The notes beneath the pieces are model-generated. The model had not been told where the DNA came from, searched no databases, and saw only the letters and a program-made list of their open reading frames with translations. DNA of 64,000 bases from positions 62,001-126,000 of the forward strand of contig JBBSFH010000001.1 of the NCBI GenBank assembly GCA_038238915.1, in the 5' to 3' direction. The DNA comes from JAVVHE01 sp038238915 (GTDB lineage: Bacteria; Pseudomonadota; Alphaproteobacteria; Sphingomonadales; Sphingomonadaceae). Positions within the stretch are counted from its first letter, which is position 1, and every line of letters begins with the position of its first letter. Shown piece by piece: positions 1 through 8,158 of this stretch. The position numbers and the translations under genes were made by a program.

Positions 1-1070
1 GGCAGCAGGCGAGCTTCAACGTCGATCTGACTCGCCTGAAAGCGGGCGGCTACGGCGGCGTCTTCTGGAGCGTCTACGTCCCCGTGGAATTGGGACCGGA
101 CGAGGCAGTGCGCGCCACGTTCGATCAGATCGACGTGATGCGCCGCCTCATCGCGCGCTATCCCGAGCGGATGACGCTGGCCAGCACCGCAGCCGAAGCG
201 CGCGCGGGGATGCGGCAGGGCAAGATCATCGGCTTTCTGGGCGCGGAAGGTGGCCACTCGATCCACAATTCGCTCGGCGTATTGCGCGACTTCTATGTGC
301 TCGGCGTGCGCTACATGACGCTGACGCACTTCAACAACACGCAGTGGGCCGATTCGGCGACCGCCGCCCCGCAGCACAACGGATTGACCCCGTTCGGGCG
401 CGAAGTGGTGCGCGAAATGAACCGGCTGGGGATGCTGGTCGATATCAGCCACGTGTCCGCCAAGACGATGGCGGACGCGCTGGACGTGAGCGTGGCCCCG
501 GTGATCTTCAGCCATTCGGGCGCGCAGGCGGTCAATCACAGCCCGAGGAACGCGCCCGATGCCATCCTCGCGCGGCTTGCCGCCAACGGCGGCGTGGCGA
601 TGGTCAACTTCTACCCCGGCTATGTGAGCGAGGCCGTGCGCCTGTGGAACGGCGCGCACGCCGCCGAGGAGGCGCGCGGAAAAATCCTCAATCCCGGTGA
701 TCCAAAGGCGGCGACCGACGCGCTCGCGGCGTGGGACAAGGCCAACCCGCGCCCGCACGCAACCGTTGCCGAGGTGGCGGACCATATCGATCATATCCGC
801 AAGGTCGCGGGGATCGATCACATCGGCATCGGATCGGATTACGACGGGATCGAGACCACGCCGGACGGGCTGGAAGACCCGTCCGCTGTGCCCAACCTGT
901 TCGCCGAGCTGCTGCGGCGCGGCTATTCGGCTGCGGATTGCGCCAGGATCGCCGATGGCAACATCCTGCGCGTGCTTGGCGCGGCCGAAGCGGTGGCGGC
1001 TCGGCTGCAAAAGGAGCGCGCACCGGGCGAGGCCATCCTCGATCCGGCGCACCCCGACGCGGCTTCCTAG
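1..1070 (+). CDS. Membrane dipeptidase (peptidase M19), 5' end missing
   Basis: The reading frame is already open at base 3 and ends with TAG at 1068-1070, so the N-terminus lies outside the window; about 355 residues are visible. Seen: the entry FWSVYVP, EGGHSI, the HFNNTQWADS stretch, DISHVS, SHSG and the C-terminal GIGSDYDG, which follow the order of the M19 renal-dipeptidase family. Known: these zinc enzymes hydrolyse dipeptides, and bacterial members are often secreted; the signal region cannot be judged here. The next gene is 195 bp downstream and apparently separate. Confidence 0.93.
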   Translation, partial: QQASFNVDLTRLKAGGYGGVFWSVYVPVELGPDEAVRATFDQIDVMRRLIARYPERMTLASTAAEARAGMRQGKIIGFLGAEGGHSIHNSLGVLRDFYVLGVRYMTLTHFNNTQWADSATAAPQHNGLTPFGREVVREMNRLGMLVDISHVSAKTMADALDVSVAPVIFSHSGAQAVNHSPRNAPDAILARLAANGGVAMVNFYPGYVSEAVRLWNGAHAAEEARGKILNPGDPKAATDALAAWDKANPRPHATVAEVADHIDHIRKVAGIDHIGIGSDYDGIETTPDGLEDPSAVPNLFAELLRRGYSAADCARIADGNILRVLGAAEAVAARLQKERAPGEAILDPAHPDAAS

Positions 1071-1137
1071 GCTCAAGACTCATGAATCGAAATCGTCCGC
1101 CTTTGGTGGGTGATCAATCCCAGAACGGCCAAGCATG

Positions 1138-1175
1138 ATGGATAACGGTCGGCGCAATGGATAGCGGTCGGCGCA
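1138..1175. repeat. Two tandem copies of a 19-bp unit
   Basis: Two adjacent 19-bp copies (1138-1156 and 1157-1175) differ at one base and share the core GGTCGGCGCA. They lie in the gap between the dipeptidase and the DUF1330 gene. Function unknown; they may be a simple tandem duplication. Confidence 0.7.
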
Positions 1176-1215
1176 ACATCAGCTCGAACGGCCTCGATAT
1201 CTTAATTTGCGTCGA

Positions 1216-1243
1216 TTGGCTTTGGGCCTAAGCTGCCTACATT
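1216..1243 (+). promoter_or_regulatory. Possible sigma-70-type promoter for the DUF1330 gene
   Basis: TTGGCT (1216-1221) and TACATT (1238-1243) are separated by 16 bp, about 20 bp before the ATG at 1265 and upstream of a GGGGAG ribosome-binding site. The match is only moderate and is inferred from sequence alone. Confidence 0.35.
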
Positions 1244-1264
1244 ATCGAAAGGGGAGATCATGGT

Positions 1265-1561
1265 ATGACGGCCTATGTTGTCGCAAAATACCGCATAACC
1301 AACCCAAAGGGATATGAGGCTTATGTTCCGGCAGTCATCCCAACATTGATGGCGCACGGTGCCGAAGTGCTCGTTGCAGATTATGATTCGGTAGTGATGG
1401 AGGGCGATGCCCCACATACAACTATCGTCATTAGATTTTCATCCAAGGAAGCGGCTCGCGCTTGGTACGATTCACCCGAATATCGGGCGGTGATCCACCA
1501 TCGTGTTGATAATACAGAGGGTTGCTTGGTGCTGACCGATCAGTGGACTCCACCCACCTGA
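1265..1561 (+). CDS. DUF1330 family protein
   Basis: A 98-residue protein that matches the DUF1330 family (ferredoxin-like dimeric alpha-beta barrel) along its whole length. Visible family features are the start AYVVAKYRITNPKGYEAY and the C-terminal WYDSPEYRAV. The biochemical role of the family is not established. The ATG is preceded by GGGGAG at a good distance. It has no operon partner; the following 260 bp hold no convincing gene. Confidence 0.85.
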   Translation: MTAYVVAKYRITNPKGYEAYVPAVIPTLMAHGAEVLVADYDSVVMEGDAPHTTIVIRFSSKEAARAWYDSPEYRAVIHHRVDNTEGCLVLTDQWTPPT

Positions 1562-1821
1562 ATTCGGCACCAGATTGGGCGCACAAAATTGGTGCTTGGC
1601 TGGCTCAGCGCTCCACATCATGTGCAATACTGATCGAGTGCGCATCGCAGCTTTTATTGACTGGAGCCCCTCCCAAGCCCGCTGCTCGCAGAGAGGCGCA
1701 GCCCCTGAGGCGAGCGGCCAGCGCGAACGCGGTCCCGCCGCGATGATCGATCCGTTAACCGAACAGTTCGTCTTGGACGATTGACCCGGCGAGAGCACCG
1801 CTCCGGCGTGGATGGATCGAC
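1562..1821. other. Gap without a convincing gene
   Basis: This 260-bp stretch lies between the convergent DUF1330 gene and serA. It is open in short frames on both strands, but none has family features or a good ribosome-binding site, and no strong terminator hairpin was seen. It may be a gene remnant. Confidence 0.4.
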
Positions 1822-3399
1822 CTAAAAGGCCAGCCCCCGCGCCTCCTTCACACCCGGCAGGCGACAGATCGTCCACAGCAGCGGCTCGGGGATGGGCTGA
1901 TCGACGCTGAGCAGCAGCGCCGCCTCGCCGCCCGCCGCACGACGGCCGAGGTGGAAGGTGCCGATGTTGACGCCGGCGTCGCCCAAGGTTGCGCCCAGGC
2001 GGCCGATGAAGCCGGGTTTGTCCTCGTTGACGATGAACAGCATCCGGCCGACGAGCGACGCCTCCACCTTGACACCGAACAACTCCACCAGACGCGGCTC
2101 ACGGTCGGCGAACAATGTGCCCGCAACCGAACGCTCGCCCTCCCGTGTCTGCGCGGTCAGGCGCAGCAGTGTGTGGTAATCTCCCTCGCGGCTGTTGCGC
2201 GTCTCGGCGACTGCGATGTTGCGCTCTTTGGCGAGGAAGGGCGCGTTGACCATGTTCACGGTATCGCTGTGCGGGCGCATGAGGCCCGCGAGCGCGGCGG
2301 CGACGAGCGGCTTGAGGTTCAGTTCAGCGGCCGCGCCCTCGGCCTCGATCTGCACCGCGCTCAAACCCGATGGCGTAAGCTGCCCCAGCAGCAGGCCGAG
2401 CTTCTCTGCGAGAGCCATGTAGGGCTTGAGGCGCGGCGCGTCCTCGGCCGAGACCGAGGGAGTGTTGAGCGCGTTTGCCACCGCGCCTGTGAGCAGGAAA
2501 TCCGCCATCTGCTCGGCAACCTGGAGCGCGACGTTGACCTGCGCTTCCTCGGTCGACGCGCCCAGATGCGGGGTGCAGATGAGGTTCCTGGTGCCGAACA
2601 GCGGGTTGGCCTTCGCGGGTTCCTCGGCGAACACGTCCAATGCTGCGCCGCCGATGTGGCCGCTCTCGAGCCCCAGCTTGAGCGCCGCCTCGTCGATCAG
2701 CCCGCCGCGTGCGCAGTTGATGATGCGCACGCCGGGCTTCGTCTGCGCCAAAGCGGCGGCGGACAGGATGTTGCGCGTGGAGTCAGTCAGCGGGGTGTGG
2801 AGCGTGATGAAATCCGCGCGCGCCAGCAGCTCGGGGAGTTCGACCTTCTCCACCCCGATCGCGGTCGCGTGTTCGGGGGTGAGGAAGGGATCATACGCGA
2901 TGACCTTCATCTTCAGCGCCAGCGCGCGCTCGGCGACGATGCCGCCGATGTTGCCGCAGCCGATCAGGCCGAGCGTCTTGGCGTACAGCTCCACCCCCAT
3001 GAAGCGGTTCTTCTCCCACTTGCCCGCCTGCGTGCTCGCGTCCGCCTCGGGGAGATCGCGGGCGAGCGCGAACATGAGCGCGATCGCGTGTTCCGCCGTG
3101 GTGATCGAATTGCCGAACGGGGTGTTCATGACGACAATCCCGGCTGCGGATGCGGCCGGGATATCTACATTATCGACGCCGATGCCCGCGCGGCCGATCA
3201 CCTTGAGGTTCGGCGCGGCGGCGATCACGTCGGCGGTGGCCTTGGTGGCGGAGCGGACGGCGAGGCCGTCGTAATCGCCGATGATCGATTTCAGTTCATC
3301 TTTGGACAGGCCCGGGCGCTCATGGGCCTCGATGCCGCGCCGGGTGAAGGTTTCGAGCGCGAGCGGGGACATCTGATCGGCAATGAGGACGCGGGGCAT
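1822..3399 (-). CDS. serA: D-3-phosphoglycerate dehydrogenase
   Basis: First step of serine synthesis: oxidation of 3-phosphoglycerate to 3-phosphohydroxypyruvate with NAD. The 525-residue length is typical of the long type. Seen: the nucleotide loop IGCGNIGG, the catalytic-region motifs NCARGGLIDE, FAEEPA and CTPHLGAST, an intervening domain, and a C-terminal ACT-type domain (FIVNEDKPGFIGRLG). I chose the ATG at 3399 (MPRVLIADQMS) because AGGAG sits 8 nt upstream; the frame stays open about 47 codons further 5', but that part is unlike the family. serC is on the same strand upstream, separated by a small gene on the opposite strand. Confidence 0.97.
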   Translation of the reverse strand: MPRVLIADQMSPLALETFTRRGIEAHERPGLSKDELKSIIGDYDGLAVRSATKATADVIAAAPNLKVIGRAGIGVDNVDIPAASAAGIVVMNTPFGNSITTAEHAIALMFALARDLPEADASTQAGKWEKNRFMGVELYAKTLGLIGCGNIGGIVAERALALKMKVIAYDPFLTPEHATAIGVEKVELPELLARADFITLHTPLTDSTRNILSAAALAQTKPGVRIINCARGGLIDEAALKLGLESGHIGGAALDVFAEEPAKANPLFGTRNLICTPHLGASTEEAQVNVALQVAEQMADFLLTGAVANALNTPSVSAEDAPRLKPYMALAEKLGLLLGQLTPSGLSAVQIEAEGAAAELNLKPLVAAALAGLMRPHSDTVNMVNAPFLAKERNIAVAETRNSREGDYHTLLRLTAQTREGERSVAGTLFADREPRLVELFGVKVEASLVGRMLFIVNEDKPGFIGRLGATLGDAGVNIGTFHLGRRAAGGEAALLLSVDQPIPEPLLWTICRLPGVKEARGLAF

Positions 3400-3469
3400 G
3401 AGTATTCTCCTGAATAGCTGGGATTGGACGTGAAGGCGCGATGAAATGAGGGTCATGGGCGACAAAATG

Positions 3470-3495
3470 CGAACCGTTTCGCGTCTCCGGGCGTT
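3470..3495 (+). promoter_or_regulatory. Near-consensus general-stress (EcfG-type) promoter
   Basis: CGAAC (3470-3474), 17 bp, then CGTT (3492-3495). The alphaproteobacterial EcfG consensus is GGAAC-N16/17-CGTT, so one base differs. It is well placed for the secreted Thr-rich protein at 3546, but it is a weak call. Confidence 0.3.
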
Positions 3496-3545
3496 GGGCT
3501 GTTGGTTGCGCCTTGAATAGGCGCGCTTTGAGAGGACCAATCACC

Positions 3546-3842
3546 ATGCGAATTCAACTTCTGGCCGCCCTGGCTGTGGCGCTCCCGCTGTCCGCGATGG
3601 CGCAGACCACCACGACCACGAGCACGAGCGCGCCGGGAACGCCCGCCGCCAGCTCGACCACCGTGCAGACGCCCGATGGCACCACGACGAGCGCCACCAC
3701 CTCGACGACCAACGACAGCGCCATGGCGCCGCCGCCGGAGCCGATGAACAGCTCGACGACGCATACCAAGGTGAAGACCAAGCACCACGGCCACAAATCG
3801 ACGACCGACACGACGACCACGACTGCCTCGCCGCCGCAGTAA
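3546..3842 (+). CDS. Small secreted Thr/Ser-rich protein of unknown function
   Basis: A 98-residue protein with a clear signal peptide (MRIQLLAALAVALPLSAMA, cleavage likely after AMA-Q) and a mature part that is almost entirely Thr, Ser, Pro and Ala, with a basic His/Lys patch near residues 74-82. No family recognised. The ATG at 3546 has AGAGGA upstream. The gene sits on the + strand between serC and serA, which are both on the - strand, and is followed by a strong terminator. The composition suggests a disordered periplasmic or cell-surface peptide; function is not inferable. Confidence 0.7.
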   Translation: MRIQLLAALAVALPLSAMAQTTTTTSTSAPGTPAASSTTVQTPDGTTTSATTSTTNDSAMAPPPEPMNSSTTHTKVKTKHHGHKSTTDTTTTTASPPQ

Positions 3843-3856
3843 GCGCGGCGTTATTG

Positions 3857-3885
3857 CCCCTCCCCACGCGGGGAGGGGCTTTGTT
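3857..3885 (+). terminator. Rho-independent terminator after the Thr-rich gene
   Basis: A perfect 10-bp stem (GCCCCTCCCC / GGGGAGGGGC) with an ACGC loop is followed by TTTGTT on the + strand, 15 nt after the stop codon. Confidence 0.8.
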
Positions 3886-3921
3886 CACGGGGGCGCGGCA
3901 GTGCGTCATCGGGGCTTGCGC

Positions 3922-5046
3922 TTATGCGGTCGCCTCGGCGTAGGCCCATTCGAGCCACGGGATCAGCGCGACGATGTCTGCGGTGTCCACGGTTGCGCCG
4001 CACCAGATGCGCAGGCCCGGCGGCGCGTCGCGGTACGCGCTGATATCCAGCGCCACGCCCTGCTTTTCCAGTAGCGAAGCCATCGCCTTGGGCACCTCGG
4101 CCGTTGCGCCTGGGAGAGTCAGGCAAACGCTGGTGGTGGAACGCGTTTCGGCCGCGACCGCCAGATGCTCGACCCACGGCGTGCGCTCGACCCACGCGGC
4201 CAACGCGGCGGCGTTGGCATCCGATCGCGCCATCAACGCTTGCAGGCCGCCGATCTGCTCTGCCCATGCGAGCGCATCGATATAATCCTCGATAACCAGC
4301 ATCGAAGGCGTGTTGATCGTCTCGCCGGTGAAAATGCCCTCGATCAGCTTGCCCTTGGAGGTGAGCCGGAAGATCTTGGGCAGCGGCCACGCAGGCGTGT
4401 AGCTTTCGAGCCGCTCGACCGCTCTCGGCCCAAGAATGATGACGCCATGCCCACCCTCGCCGCCCAGCACCTTCTGGAAGCTGAAGGTGGTGACGTCGAG
4501 CTTCGCCCACGGCATGGCCATCGCGAACACGGCCGAAGTCGCGTCGTTGATGCTGAGGCCCGCGCGGTCGTCCGCGATCCAGTCGCCATTGGGGACGCGC
4601 ACGCCCGAGGTGGTGCCGTTCCACGTGAACACCACGTCGTGGCTCCAGTCGATCGTGGCGAGATCGGGCAGGTGGCCATAGTCGGCGTGGAGCAGTGTCG
4701 GATCGATCCTGAGCTGCTTGACCGCATCGGTCACCCAGCCCTCGCCGAAGCTTTCCCACGCGGGGACGGTGACTGGGCGCGCGCCGAGCATCGTCCACAT
4801 CGCCATCTCGACCGCGCCGGTATCGGAGGCGGGAACGATGCCGATGCGGTGCGTATCGGGGACGCCGAGCACCGAGCGCGTGCGCGCGATCGCTTCGGCG
4901 AGGCGCGCCTTGCCGATCTTGCTGCGGTGCGAGCGGCCCAGGCTATCGATGTTGAGAGCTTGCGGGGTCCAGCCGGGGCGCTTGGCGCAGGGGCCGCTGG
5001 AGAAATGCGGGCGCACGGGGCGCACCGCCGGTGGCGTATTGGTCAT
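3922..5046 (-). CDS. serC: Phosphoserine aminotransferase
   Basis: Second step of serine synthesis: PLP-dependent transamination of 3-phosphohydroxypyruvate by glutamate. The 374-residue protein matches the alphaproteobacterial SerC type, opening with RPHFSSGPCAKRPG; the PLP lysine lies in TFSFQKVLGGEGG. Upstream there is a two-hairpin leader that overlaps the ribosome-binding site (5050-5096). serA follows about 520 bp downstream on the same strand, but the intervening + strand gene and terminator mean the pair may not be one simple operon. Confidence 0.96.
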   Translation of the reverse strand: MTNTPPAVRPVRPHFSSGPCAKRPGWTPQALNIDSLGRSHRSKIGKARLAEAIARTRSVLGVPDTHRIGIVPASDTGAVEMAMWTMLGARPVTVPAWESFGEGWVTDAVKQLRIDPTLLHADYGHLPDLATIDWSHDVVFTWNGTTSGVRVPNGDWIADDRAGLSINDATSAVFAMAMPWAKLDVTTFSFQKVLGGEGGHGVIILGPRAVERLESYTPAWPLPKIFRLTSKGKLIEGIFTGETINTPSMLVIEDYIDALAWAEQIGGLQALMARSDANAAALAAWVERTPWVEHLAVAAETRSTTSVCLTLPGATAEVPKAMASLLEKQGVALDISAYRDAPPGLRIWCGATVDTADIVALIPWLEWAYAEATA

Positions 5047-5049
5047 CGT

Positions 5050-5096
5050 AACGGTCTCTCCTTGCAGAGAGCCTGCGCCGCGTTGGGGCGGCGTGG
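5050..5096 (-). promoter_or_regulatory. Candidate serC leader RNA (two hairpins, second overlaps the ribosome-binding site)
   Basis: On the - strand the serC leader can fold into CGCCGC-N6-GCGGCG (5076-5093) followed by CTCTC-N6-GAGAG (about 5053-5073). The second hairpin sequesters GGAGAG, the likely ribosome-binding site just before the ATG at 5046. Known: a serC RNA motif of two short hairpins, often overlapping the Shine-Dalgarno, has been described upstream of alphaproteobacterial serC. Whether this copy matches that covariance model is inference. A TTGACA lies roughly 35 nt further upstream. Confidence 0.5.
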
Positions 5097-5172
5097 CCCG
5101 CCGCCGCGCGTATAGATCGCGGGAGGGGTGTCAAGGGTGGACGCGCGCGCCGGGGCGGCTAGGGTCTGCCCG

Positions 5173-6471
5173 ATGCAGCCCCAGCCTGCGCCCGAGTGGC
5201 GCGACCGCCTTCCAGACGCTGCTCGCCCCTATCTCGAACCCGCGCCGCTCGGCGCACTGATGCTGGGGATCAGTTCGGGCTTTCCCTACGCGATGATCGG
5301 CGCGACGCTTTCGACACGGCTCGCGCAGAGCGGCATCGACAAGAAGGCGGTGACCGCGTTCGCGCTCGCCTTCCTCGTCTACAATCTCAAGCTGTTCTGG
5401 GCACCGCTGGTCGACAAGCTGCGGCTGCCCGTGCTGGGCGGCATCGGCCAGCGACGGAGCTGGCTGGTGCTGGCGGCTGCGCTGGTGATCGCCAGCGTGG
5501 CGTGGCTGGGGTCGCTCGATCCGCGCGCCAGCCTCGGCGCGGTCGCGGCGGCGGCAGTGATGGTGGGAGCGGCGGGGGCGACATACGACATCGTCATCGA
5601 TGCGTACCGGATCGAATCGTTGCGCCCCGACCAGCTCGGCGTGGGATCGGGCATGAGCCAATATGGCTGGCGGATCGGCTCGGTTGCGGCAGGGGCGCTC
5701 GCGCTCGAGCTGGCAGCGCCATATGGCTGGGGGGTGGCGTATGGCGCGTGCACGCTCTTCGCGTTGCCCGCGCTGGTGGCTGCACTATGGCTGGGCGAGC
5801 CCGAGCGGCGCATCGAGGTCAAGCGCGCGGGTGCGGGCGTGATCGAGGGGCTGCTGCGGCCCTTCGGCGAGTTCCTCTCGCGCCCCGGTGCAGGGCTGGT
5901 GCTGCTGTTCATCCTTATCCACAAAGTGGGGGACACGCTGGCCAACCTCACTTTCCGGCTGCTGTTCAACGATCTCCATTTCACCAATCACGAGATCGCC
6001 ACTTACGATGTGGGATTCGGCGCGGTCGCCTATCTGAGCGGGGTTGCGATCGGCGGCGCGCTCTATTCGACGCTGGGAATGAAGCGATCGGTGCTGATCA
6101 GCCTGGTGCTGATGGCGGTTTCCAATCTCAGCTTCTCCGCGCTGGCGCTGGCGGGTCACAGCAACTGGGGCATGGCGGGCGCGATCGGCTTCGAGAATGT
6201 TTCGAGCGGGATTGGCGGGGTGACCGTGGTCGCCTTCTTCTCGGCGCTTTGCGATACGCGCTTCACCGCCACGCAATACGCACTGGTCAGCGCGGCGGCG
6301 AGCGTTTTGGGACGCGTGGTGACGGGATCGAGCGCGGGCGCGCTGATCGAGGCGTTCGGCTATGTGGACTTTTATCTGTTGACTTGCCTGATCGCGCTGC
6401 CGGGCGTGGCGCTGTTCTGGTGGATGGCGCGCTCGGGCATGGTGGACCGGGCGGTGACGCGCGGCGAATGA
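5173..6471 (+). CDS. AmpG-like MFS transporter
   Basis: A 432-residue integral membrane protein with about 12 hydrophobic segments and the AmpG/MFS opening LGISSGFPYAMIGATLSTRL, followed by WAPLVDKLRLP and QRRSWL. Known: AmpG relatives import cell-wall muropeptides (GlcNAc-anhydroMurNAc peptides) for recycling. The anmK gene 0.6 kb downstream, which acts on anhydro-MurNAc, supports a recycling role, though other substrates are possible. I chose the ATG at 5173 rather than an in-frame start 45 nt earlier because the latter falls in the divergent serC promoter region. Confidence 0.85.
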   Translation: MQPQPAPEWRDRLPDAARPYLEPAPLGALMLGISSGFPYAMIGATLSTRLAQSGIDKKAVTAFALAFLVYNLKLFWAPLVDKLRLPVLGGIGQRRSWLVLAAALVIASVAWLGSLDPRASLGAVAAAAVMVGAAGATYDIVIDAYRIESLRPDQLGVGSGMSQYGWRIGSVAAGALALELAAPYGWGVAYGACTLFALPALVAALWLGEPERRIEVKRAGAGVIEGLLRPFGEFLSRPGAGLVLLFILIHKVGDTLANLTFRLLFNDLHFTNHEIATYDVGFGAVAYLSGVAIGGALYSTLGMKRSVLISLVLMAVSNLSFSALALAGHSNWGMAGAIGFENVSSGIGGVTVVAFFSALCDTRFTATQYALVSAAASVLGRVVTGSSAGALIEAFGYVDFYLLTCLIALPGVALFWWMARSGMVDRAVTRGE

Positions 6472-6656
6472 ACTTCGCGTAGCGCGCGTCGATCGGCGCG
6501 GATTGCGACGATCATCGGCGAAGCATCGGCTGGCATCATCCAATCATCGGCGCACGATCAGGTTTCAAACATGGGATAAGGTTGAGCGGCGGGGCATCTT
6601 CCAATCATCGCCGCAGTGGGCTTCTCCACCCGGCGAGAACGGAAAGGATTTTCGCC
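6472..6656. other. Intergenic region before the UrcA gene
   Basis: No gene seen. The motif CCAATCATCGSCGCA occurs twice (near 6539 and 6601). The region presumably carries the promoter of the UrcA gene; no strong -35/-10 pair stood out. Confidence 0.4.
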
Positions 6657-6965
6657 ATGATCAAGACCACCGCCCTCCTCGCCTTCGTCCTCGCCACGAT
6701 CACCGGTACCACCGGTGCCTCCGCGCAGGTCGATCAGCCCAGCAGCGTCACGGTGCGCTACGACGACCTGAACGTGAACTCGGACGCCGGCCGCACCCAG
6801 CTGCATCGCCGCATGGTGTCGGCTGCCCGCATCGTGTGCGACGCGAACACCGGCGGCACCGTCCAGCTCGTAACCCGCGTGCTGACCGACCATTGCCTCA
6901 AGGAAACGATGGCACGCGCCGAGGCTACGTTTGCGGCTCGCAACACGGTGATCGCGTCGCGCTAG
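6657..6965 (+). CDS. UrcA family protein
   Basis: A 102-residue exported protein: signal peptide (MIKTTALLAFVLATITGTTGASA), then the UrcA-like core VRYDDLNVNSDAGRTQLHRRM and two cysteines (IVCDA and DHCLK) that probably pair. Known: UrcA proteins are small periplasmic proteins common in sphingomonads and caulobacters; molecular function is unknown. The ATG at 6657 has GGAAAGG upstream. It is monocistronic and ends in a hairpin terminator shared with the convergent anmK. Confidence 0.85.
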   Translation: MIKTTALLAFVLATITGTTGASAQVDQPSSVTVRYDDLNVNSDAGRTQLHRRMVSAARIVCDANTGGTVQLVTRVLTDHCLKETMARAEATFAARNTVIASR

Positions 6966-6994
6966 ACCGGGTCGCTCATGCGGCGGCAGGAACA

Positions 6995-7020
6995 GGGGCG
7001 GGGACGCAAGTCCTCGCCCC
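6995..7020. terminator. Hairpin between convergent UrcA gene and anmK
   Basis: An 11-bp stem (GGGGCGGGGAC / GTCCTCGCCCC, one G-U) with a GCAA tetraloop lies between two convergent genes, 30 nt after one stop and 9 nt after the other. U-tracts are poor on both sides, so termination is plausible but not certain. Confidence 0.6.
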
Positions 7021-7028
7021 TCGTGCGT

Positions 7029-8129
7029 TCAGGGTGAACCCGCGATCACGCCGCCCACCGTTGGAGTGCGGCAACCGGTCGTCTCGGGAAATGTGATCGC
7101 GCGCGCGGTCATTCGCCGCACGGCGAAATAGGCGAAGGCCTGCGCCTCCAAAGCATCGCCGTTCCAGCCCACCGCCTCCACCGGCTCGGTCAGGAGCCCG
7201 GTTGCGGCTGCGATCCCCGCCATCAACACCGGGTTGTGCCGGCCCCCGCCGCACACCAGTAACCGGCCGGGGGCAGCAGGCACATGCGTGATGGCGCGCG
7301 CGACCGTCGCCGCCGTAAACGCGCTAAGCGTGGCTGCGCCGTCGGCAGCGGACAAGCCTGCCACGGGCGCGGTCGAGAACGCCGCGCGGTCGAGCGATTT
7401 TGGGGGGAGCACATCGAAATACGGATGGTCGAGCAGTGCCGCCAGTGCGGCAGCGTCCACGCGCCCTGCCCCCGCGAGCCGCCCGTTCTCGTCGCACGCG
7501 CGGCCCGTGTGCTGCAGCGCCCAATCGTCGAGCAGCGCGTTGGCGGGGCCGGTGTCGAACGACAGCCACTCGCCCAGTCCCGCCCCCAGCCACGTCAGAT
7601 TGCCCACACCGCCCAGGTTCAGCACGCCCACCGGCGCATCCCCCTCGCGCGCGCCGTCCGCCAGCGCGCGGTGGAACACCGGCAGCAGTGGCGCGCCCTG
7701 ACCGCCGGCCTCCATGTCCGCACGGCGGAAATCATAGACGACAGGCAGCCCAAGCCGCGCCGCCAGCGCGGGGCCATCGCCGATCTGCCACGTCCACCTA
7801 TGCGCGGGGCGATGCACCAACGTCTGACCGTGAAACCCCACGAGCTCGGCCTGCGCGCCGGTCTGGGAGAGCAGCGCCTCCACGGCCTGCGCGTGCACGT
7901 CGGTCAGTTCGCGCTCCACCGCACGCACCGCATCGGTGTAGACCGGCCCCGCCACGCGGCGCGCATAGGCCATCGCAGCTGCCAGTCGCCCGCGCAGGCC
8001 CGCGTCATACGCCTGAAACACGAACCCGAGCGGGCGAATGTGCGCACCCCCGTCGGTCTCGACCAGCGCCGCGTCCACGCCGTCCATCGACGTGCCGCTC
8101 ATCAACCCCACCGCAACCCAGTTCCGCAA
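7029..8129 (-). CDS. anmK: Anhydro-N-acetylmuramic acid kinase
   Basis: Converts 1,6-anhydro-MurNAc to MurNAc-6-phosphate in cell-wall recycling. Seen: the nucleotide-binding start GLMSGTSMDGVDAALV, the GFHGQT motif, NLGGVGN and CGGGRHNPVL. Start choice: an excellent AGGAGG lies 7 nt before a TTG at 8129; in-frame GTG codons at 8135 and 8153 are alternatives (up to 374 residues) but are badly spaced. The start lies only 29 bp from the divergent tyrS ATG, so the promoters must overlap the coding regions. Confidence 0.93.
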   Translation of the reverse strand: MRNWVAVGLMSGTSMDGVDAALVETDGGAHIRPLGFVFQAYDAGLRGRLAAAMAYARRVAGPVYTDAVRAVERELTDVHAQAVEALLSQTGAQAELVGFHGQTLVHRPAHRWTWQIGDGPALAARLGLPVVYDFRRADMEAGGQGAPLLPVFHRALADGAREGDAPVGVLNLGGVGNLTWLGAGLGEWLSFDTGPANALLDDWALQHTGRACDENGRLAGAGRVDAAALAALLDHPYFDVLPPKSLDRAAFSTAPVAGLSAADGAATLSAFTAATVARAITHVPAAPGRLLVCGGGRHNPVLMAGIAAATGLLTEPVEAVGWNGDALEAQAFAYFAVRRMTARAITFPETTGCRTPTVGGVIAGSP

Positions 8130-8158
8130 CCGCACGCCTCCTGCTAGGCGCACATCGC

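Noticed and set aside
1575..1784. Small + strand frame after the DUF1330 gene
   Set aside because: No ribosome-binding site or family match; Cys/Arg-rich shadow-like composition.
1951..3417. Long open frame on the + strand opposite serA
   Set aside because: Codon shadow of serA in high-G+C DNA; no family features, and serA itself is certain.
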